Source of the DNA: JAUVUV01 sp964548275
GTDB lineage: Bacteria; Gemmatimonadota; Glassbacteria; GWA2-58-10
Length of the DNA stretch: 64,000 nucleotides
NCBI GenBank assembly: GCA_964548275.1
Contig: CAZJQI010000019.1
Location: forward strand, 6,411 to 70,410
Direction: 5' to 3'
Below the pieces are notes generated by a model, which worked only from the letters and a program-made list of their open reading frames with translations, did not search any database and had not been told where the DNA came from. Each line of letters begins with the position of its first letter. Within the stretch, counting starts at the first letter, position 1. The position numbers and the translations under genes were made by a program. Positions 60,516 to 64,000 of the stretch are shown piece after piece.

Positions 60516-63500
60516 TCGTTCTCAAGCTTCGCATTGGTTCCAGAATTTTATTTTCGCTGTTTTCCAGTTTCATCCGGCTCCTGCCGGCCAGGGCTTCTAC
60601 GTCCCCGCAGAGTTCTTTGAACAGGCAAAATTTGCAGTCTTCGCTGTCGTTTGTAGCAAGGAAAGCCCCTGCGCTGGCGACCCGGCAGAGACTTTCGACA
60701 ACCCGGCCTCCGTCCTCGAGCTGATCTAGATTCCAACTCAAGCGCAGGCCCCGGTCGCGCCGCCCCGGGAAGAAAAAGGAAAATTCAGCGGGCCGGGCTC
60801 CCTTTCCCAGCGCCTCTTTCAGACGTCTGACTACGAGTTCAAGGTAGACTGCATGCTGGACTATTTTCCCGGCGCGGAAAGGATCGCCGTGGCTGTAGCG
60901 CCATGAACTACCGGTCTTGTAATCGGTGACTGCATACTCTCCAGACTCGGCATGGCCGATCCGGTCCACCCGGTCCACCCGTGCGCGAACCCTGATAGTA
61001 TCCCCTCCGGGCAAGCTGATCGTTTCCGGCTGTAGAGTATCCAGCGCGGTCGGCTCTCCCGGTTGAGGCATGCCGATTGAAGCCTCGAGCCAGACAGGCA
61101 TCCTATTCGTGCAGTAACGTGTCTCCTCGGCGAGAAAAGTACGCACAGTCAGGATCAGATCGGCATAGCGGTTGCGGAATGCGCTTTCGCTGGCCGGAGG
61201 GTAGCGCTCCTTGTATTTCTCGATCTGGCTGTGGAGAACGCTTTTAAGTAGTTCCTGCTGTTCCGGTGTATCCCGGGGCAGAACTCCCTGCTTGAGAAGA
61301 CTGGAAATGAAATCATAAAAGACCTGGTGCAGAAGGGAGCCAGCCTGATGAGCTTCGAGCCAGAGAGAGGGATCGGCTGAGGGCTCCTCGGGCGGTTCGA
61401 TCTGGAGTACATACTTATAGAAAAAGGCGAGAGGGCAGCGTCCGATTGTTTCCAGGGCGCTCACTGACATCACCGGGCCGTTCTTTTTTGTGGGATCGCG
61501 CTCTTTGCCAGCCTCGGCCACAAGCCCGTCGTATAATGTAAAATCAGCACTCGACCGCATGCTCTCGGCAAGCTCCCCGCGCTCCAGGTGGGGAAAGGCG
61601 TGGTGCACTATCTCTCCCGCGTTGCCCGGTCTGCTTTCTGTGCAAAGCCTCCAGAGCCACCAGTCGCTGTGATTGATCACCTGGCTTTGCTCTGGCGGGG
61701 CGAACGAGGCCGGGAGCCCCAGGGCGCGGATCATGCGCTCCCGGTCTGTTTCCGGATCTCCGGATAGTGTGCGGAAAGCAGCCAGAAGCAAGGGGCTGGG
61801 AAATGTCTCGCGGTCATCGACCGGATCGAAACAGGAGAAGCTCAAAGCCACCGTTGCCCGAAGGTGGGCCAGGGTGCGGGCGAAATCCTCCGGGGCCCTG
61901 TCGAGTCTGCTCTGCGCTGTGGGCAGGTCATCCGAGAGCGCGCGGCGCTCATCATCCAGCAAGATCGGGTCCTGGGTCCGGATGCCCGGGTGGCGGCTGT
62001 CATCCAGGCCCACGATAAATGTTACCGGGCGTGCGGAGTGCCCCCCGGAGGAGATATTGGCCACGTGGAGCTTGCCCGGCTGTGGCCCGGAGCCTTTGAT
62101 AGTTATCTCTGCCGGCAAACTCCTGAGCAAAGGCCTCAGATCGAACCCGAGGCTCTCCTGTGACTCACCGGCCCAGGCGCGAAGCTCTTCCAGGCGCTCC
62201 ACCAGCGCCTTGCGGGCGTAGTTGTCGAACTCCGTCGCGCAGCGCGCCGACTCGGAGAGAAATTTTACGGCGCAGTCTATCAGTTCCCTGTCGCCCGCCC
62301 CGCCTGCCGGGGAAATGCCGATCAGCCCGGCGACCGTCTCGCGCAAGGCTCTGAACCCGGACAGCTCTGTTTCCAGCCTGGCCAAAGCACATTCACTGTC
62401 CTGTTCATCGTTTTCATCATCGCCGCGGAAAGGTTTCGGTTTGTCTATTTTTTTCTGCAGGGAGCCAATCCAGAGGTCGATCTTTTCCACGTAGCGCCCA
62501 GCACTCTGGCCGATACCGGGCCTGCCGAGCAGGCCGGCCAGTGTGGTGTAGTCCAGTCCCGGCTCTCCTGCGCCTGGTATCTCGATCAGGCCGTCCCGAA
62601 CCAGGCGCACCAGCCCTGCCTGCGGGAAACCCTCTTCGATCCAGGCGAGCCAGCCTGCCAGGGCCCTCCCGGGGCGCGAGTAACGAACCGGGAGCCCTTC
62701 CGCGAAAGTGGCCGGAAGCTCGTCCATGCCCTGTGAATCCTCCCCCGGCAGAACGGCCTGGATCAGCTCGAAAAAAAGCGGCACGTAGGACGCAGGGTCT
62801 GTGTGAAGCACCTCCACCTGGTCCAGCCTGACTCCGCGCGCCAGGACCCGGCGCAGCACTTCCCGCACCTCGTTGACCTCCCCCACTGCCTGGAAAATTT
62901 CCGCAGTGCCGTCTTTTTTCGGCTGCTGGGCATCCGCCGGGCTGGTCAGCCAGGCAAGCAGGCGGGAGTCCGGCAGTGTTTCGGCGGAATCCTCCGAAAC
63001 CGGGCAGGGCCAGTCCGTGGCCAGATACGCCAGTTGACCGGCAGGAACTGTCTCGAGCAGTTTTTTCTCCAGGTGGACCAGCCCGAGGTCATCAGGCAGA
63101 AGAACGAAAAGCTCCGGGTGCGCAAATGCTTTGTTTTCAACGGCCGCCTCTGCTGCCAGCCGGAGAATATCCGCATAATCAGCGAACCCGCGTGATTTAA
63201 GCTCCGTAATATATTCCCCGGCCAGGCGCGCGATTTCCCTTCCCTTGATATCCACCTCGAAAGCCGCTTCCGGAAGGTCCTGCGGCCCCAGACCGGCCAG
63301 GCGGATCTCGCTCAAAGACCTGTAAAGCCTGTTCAGCAGGGCCGGGCCCGGCTCGAGGGAAAGAAAATAGCCGCTTTCTTTGCCCGATGAGCGCAGGCGG
63401 CTTAAAATGATCCCTGTAAGAAACACGCCCTCCCGGTCTCTGAGATGTCTCAGCCCCTTTTCCGCAAGACGGCTTGAAACCAGGTCCAGGGCCATTCTGC

Positions 63501-63666
63501 GAACCGTTTTCACCCGCACGTTTACCGCAGCCTGCTCCCCGGCGGTAACTGTATCCAGCCACTGGTAGCCCACGCGAAGCGATGGGGCGAGAAGCCATTT
63601 TTCGCTCAACGGGTGGTCCCGGTTGAACCGGGCGATTGATCGGGCGAGACTGTTCAGGGCACTCAT
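60508..63666 (-). CDS. addB: AddB-type helicase-like/nuclease subunit
   Basis: 1052 residues. The N-terminal UvrD-like half lacks a working Walker A (LAPSLRVGYQWLDTVTAGEQ instead), typical of AddB. The C-terminal half holds a PD-(D/E)xK nuclease: ETIGRCPLAFFYKYVLQIEP near residue 740, YAVTDYKTGSSWRYSHGDPF with the catalytic Asp and Lys, and the iron-sulfur cluster formed by the first Cys and CKFCLFKELC (Cys1011, 1014, 1020). All four Cys are present. AddB cuts one strand while AddA unwinds. First gene of the pair. Confidence 0.9.
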   Translation of the reverse strand: MSALNSLARSIARFNRDHPLSEKWLLAPSLRVGYQWLDTVTAGEQAAVNVRVKTVRRMALDLVSSRLAEKGLRHLRDREGVFLTGIILSRLRSSGKESGYFLSLEPGPALLNRLYRSLSEIRLAGLGPQDLPEAAFEVDIKGREIARLAGEYITELKSRGFADYADILRLAAEAAVENKAFAHPELFVLLPDDLGLVHLEKKLLETVPAGQLAYLATDWPCPVSEDSAETLPDSRLLAWLTSPADAQQPKKDGTAEIFQAVGEVNEVREVLRRVLARGVRLDQVEVLHTDPASYVPLFFELIQAVLPGEDSQGMDELPATFAEGLPVRYSRPGRALAGWLAWIEEGFPQAGLVRLVRDGLIEIPGAGEPGLDYTTLAGLLGRPGIGQSAGRYVEKIDLWIGSLQKKIDKPKPFRGDDENDEQDSECALARLETELSGFRALRETVAGLIGISPAGGAGDRELIDCAVKFLSESARCATEFDNYARKALVERLEELRAWAGESQESLGFDLRPLLRSLPAEITIKGSGPQPGKLHVANISSGGHSARPVTFIVGLDDSRHPGIRTQDPILLDDERRALSDDLPTAQSRLDRAPEDFARTLAHLRATVALSFSCFDPVDDRETFPSPLLLAAFRTLSGDPETDRERMIRALGLPASFAPPEQSQVINHSDWWLWRLCTESRPGNAGEIVHHAFPHLERGELAESMRSSADFTLYDGLVAEAGKERDPTKKNGPVMSVSALETIGRCPLAFFYKYVLQIEPPEEPSADPSLWLEAHQAGSLLHQVFYDFISSLLKQGVLPRDTPEQQELLKSVLHSQIEKYKERYPPASESAFRNRYADLILTVRTFLAEETRYCTNRMPVWLEASIGMPQPGEPTALDTLQPETISLPGGDTIRVRARVDRVDRIGHAESGEYAVTDYKTGSSWRYSHGDPFRAGKIVQHAVYLELVVRRLKEALGKGARPAEFSFFFPGRRDRGLRLSWNLDQLEDGGRVVESLCRVASAGAFLATNDSEDCKFCLFKELCGDVEALAGRSRMKLENSENKILEPMRSLRTNA

Positions 63667-64000
63667 CTGACACCGCCAGCGGATAATAATCTAAAGAAAA
63701 GGGGGCTAATGAGAATTCTTAATGATTTTTCCGCTCTGCGGCAAGGGAATAAAAAGGGGGCACTAAGTTGTCAATAAACTATTTATCGTTTAACAATGAT
63801 CTTCTATCATATATTTCAGTACCTTCCGGTTAACTAACAGGCAGAAAAAAAAGGGGTTATTTTTCATGTTACTTTTGTATGAAAATATACATTCCAATAT
63901 ATTGATAGAAGGATAGTTAGCTGTATTTTTGTAAAGATTATTCTTTACTTCTTTTGGTGGCAAAAGAAGCAAAACCATTTCTTTTATAACTAAAAGAAAC
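63667..64000. other. Gene-free AT-rich end of window
   Basis: 334 bases upstream of addB. AT-rich; no supported gene. A short minus-strand frame (63790-63978) has no start signal and unnatural composition. One palindrome at 63948. Confidence 0.5.
63948..63969. repeat. CTTCTTTTG/CAAAAGAAG hairpin
   Basis: Perfect 9-bp arms around GTGG. Sequences of this kind recur in intergenic DNA of other bacteria; here only one copy is seen. Confidence 0.45.

Noticed and set aside
63790..63978. Short minus-strand frame (62 codons) at the window end
   Set aside because: No ribosome site, composition follows the AT-rich background, no homology pattern.
1..64000. CRISPR arrays, rRNA and tRNA genes
   Set aside because: No regularly spaced direct repeats and no recognisable tRNA or rRNA stretches were found on reading through the window.

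Overview
The window is about 64 kb of a chromosome at roughly 55-60% GC from a Gram-negative bacterium. It has outer-membrane barrel proteins ending in phenylalanine, an Omp85/TamA-like assembly factor, an AsmA-like protein, lipoproteins and twin-arginine signals. Class III ribonucleotide reductase points to an anaerobic or facultative life. The FlgD-like C-terminal domain on a propeller protein, the Ig-like lipoprotein whose mature start runs C-A-R-x-GPPPGGPEDTEPP, the secreted sulfatase and glycosidases, and the repeated uroporphyrinogen-decarboxylase-like genes together suggest the FCB group or a related candidate phylum (for example Glassbacteria or Latescibacteria). That placement is inference from style, not proof.

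Layout. 1-8.7 kb: secreted or periplasmic catabolic enzymes (sulfatase end, exported RraA-like protein, GH36-type glycosidase, two alpha/beta hydrolases), then an AsmA-like and a TPR protein. 8.9-13.6 kb: a compact deoxynucleotide operon (nrdD, a redoxin, nrdG, dut) behind a pair of NrdR-box-like sites and a textbook sigma-70 promoter, closed by a strong terminator. 13.6-19.4 kb: a minus-strand sugar block (arabinofuranosidase-like, UroD-like, NhaC antiporter, GH1). 19.6-26 kb: an envelope block of an exported propeller protein, a 1161-residue barrel-like protein and an Omp85 protein, with a perfect 85-bp DNA cloverleaf between the last two. 26-33 kb: a three-gene phosphatase / left-handed-helix / GHMP kinase operon, then PaaK, an aminotransferase and Pta. 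33-37 kb: an AT-rich exported fucose-isomerase-like gene, a TIM-barrel epimerase and queC. 37.2-45.5 kb: surface polysaccharide genes (two GT4, a flippase, a FemAB-like transferase), then an envelope propeller protein and an Ig-like lipoprotein. 45.7-47.5 kb: a sodium:solute symporter with a small partner.

47.6-50.1 kb is an AT-rich accessory island: a stand-alone SIR2-type protein, an SH3-type lipoprotein and a three-helix membrane protein. Each is preceded by a copy of the same roughly 40-bp repeat. The island borders a UroD gene fragment and a nest of palindromic elements. 50.1-54.7 kb is a uronate/polysaccharide block (UroD-like, heparinase II/III-like lyase, KDG-type kinase). 55-56.6 kb holds a complete IS1595-type insertion sequence with a perfect 8-bp target duplication, an orphan encapsulated-ferritin-like gene, and a truncated REP-associated transposase carrying a perfect 28-bp palindrome. 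56.7-63.7 kb holds a MogA/MoaB protein and the AddAB helicase-nuclease pair.

A dispersed family of short GTAGGGGC/GGGCGAGG-type palindromes recurs in intergenic gaps across the window. The truncated transposase gene at 56.3-56.6 kb belongs to the family known to be associated with such repeats. The most interesting unexplained items are the 24.0-kb cloverleaf, the repeat-punctuated SIR2 island, the orphan ferritin-like gene, and the three-gene sugar operon.
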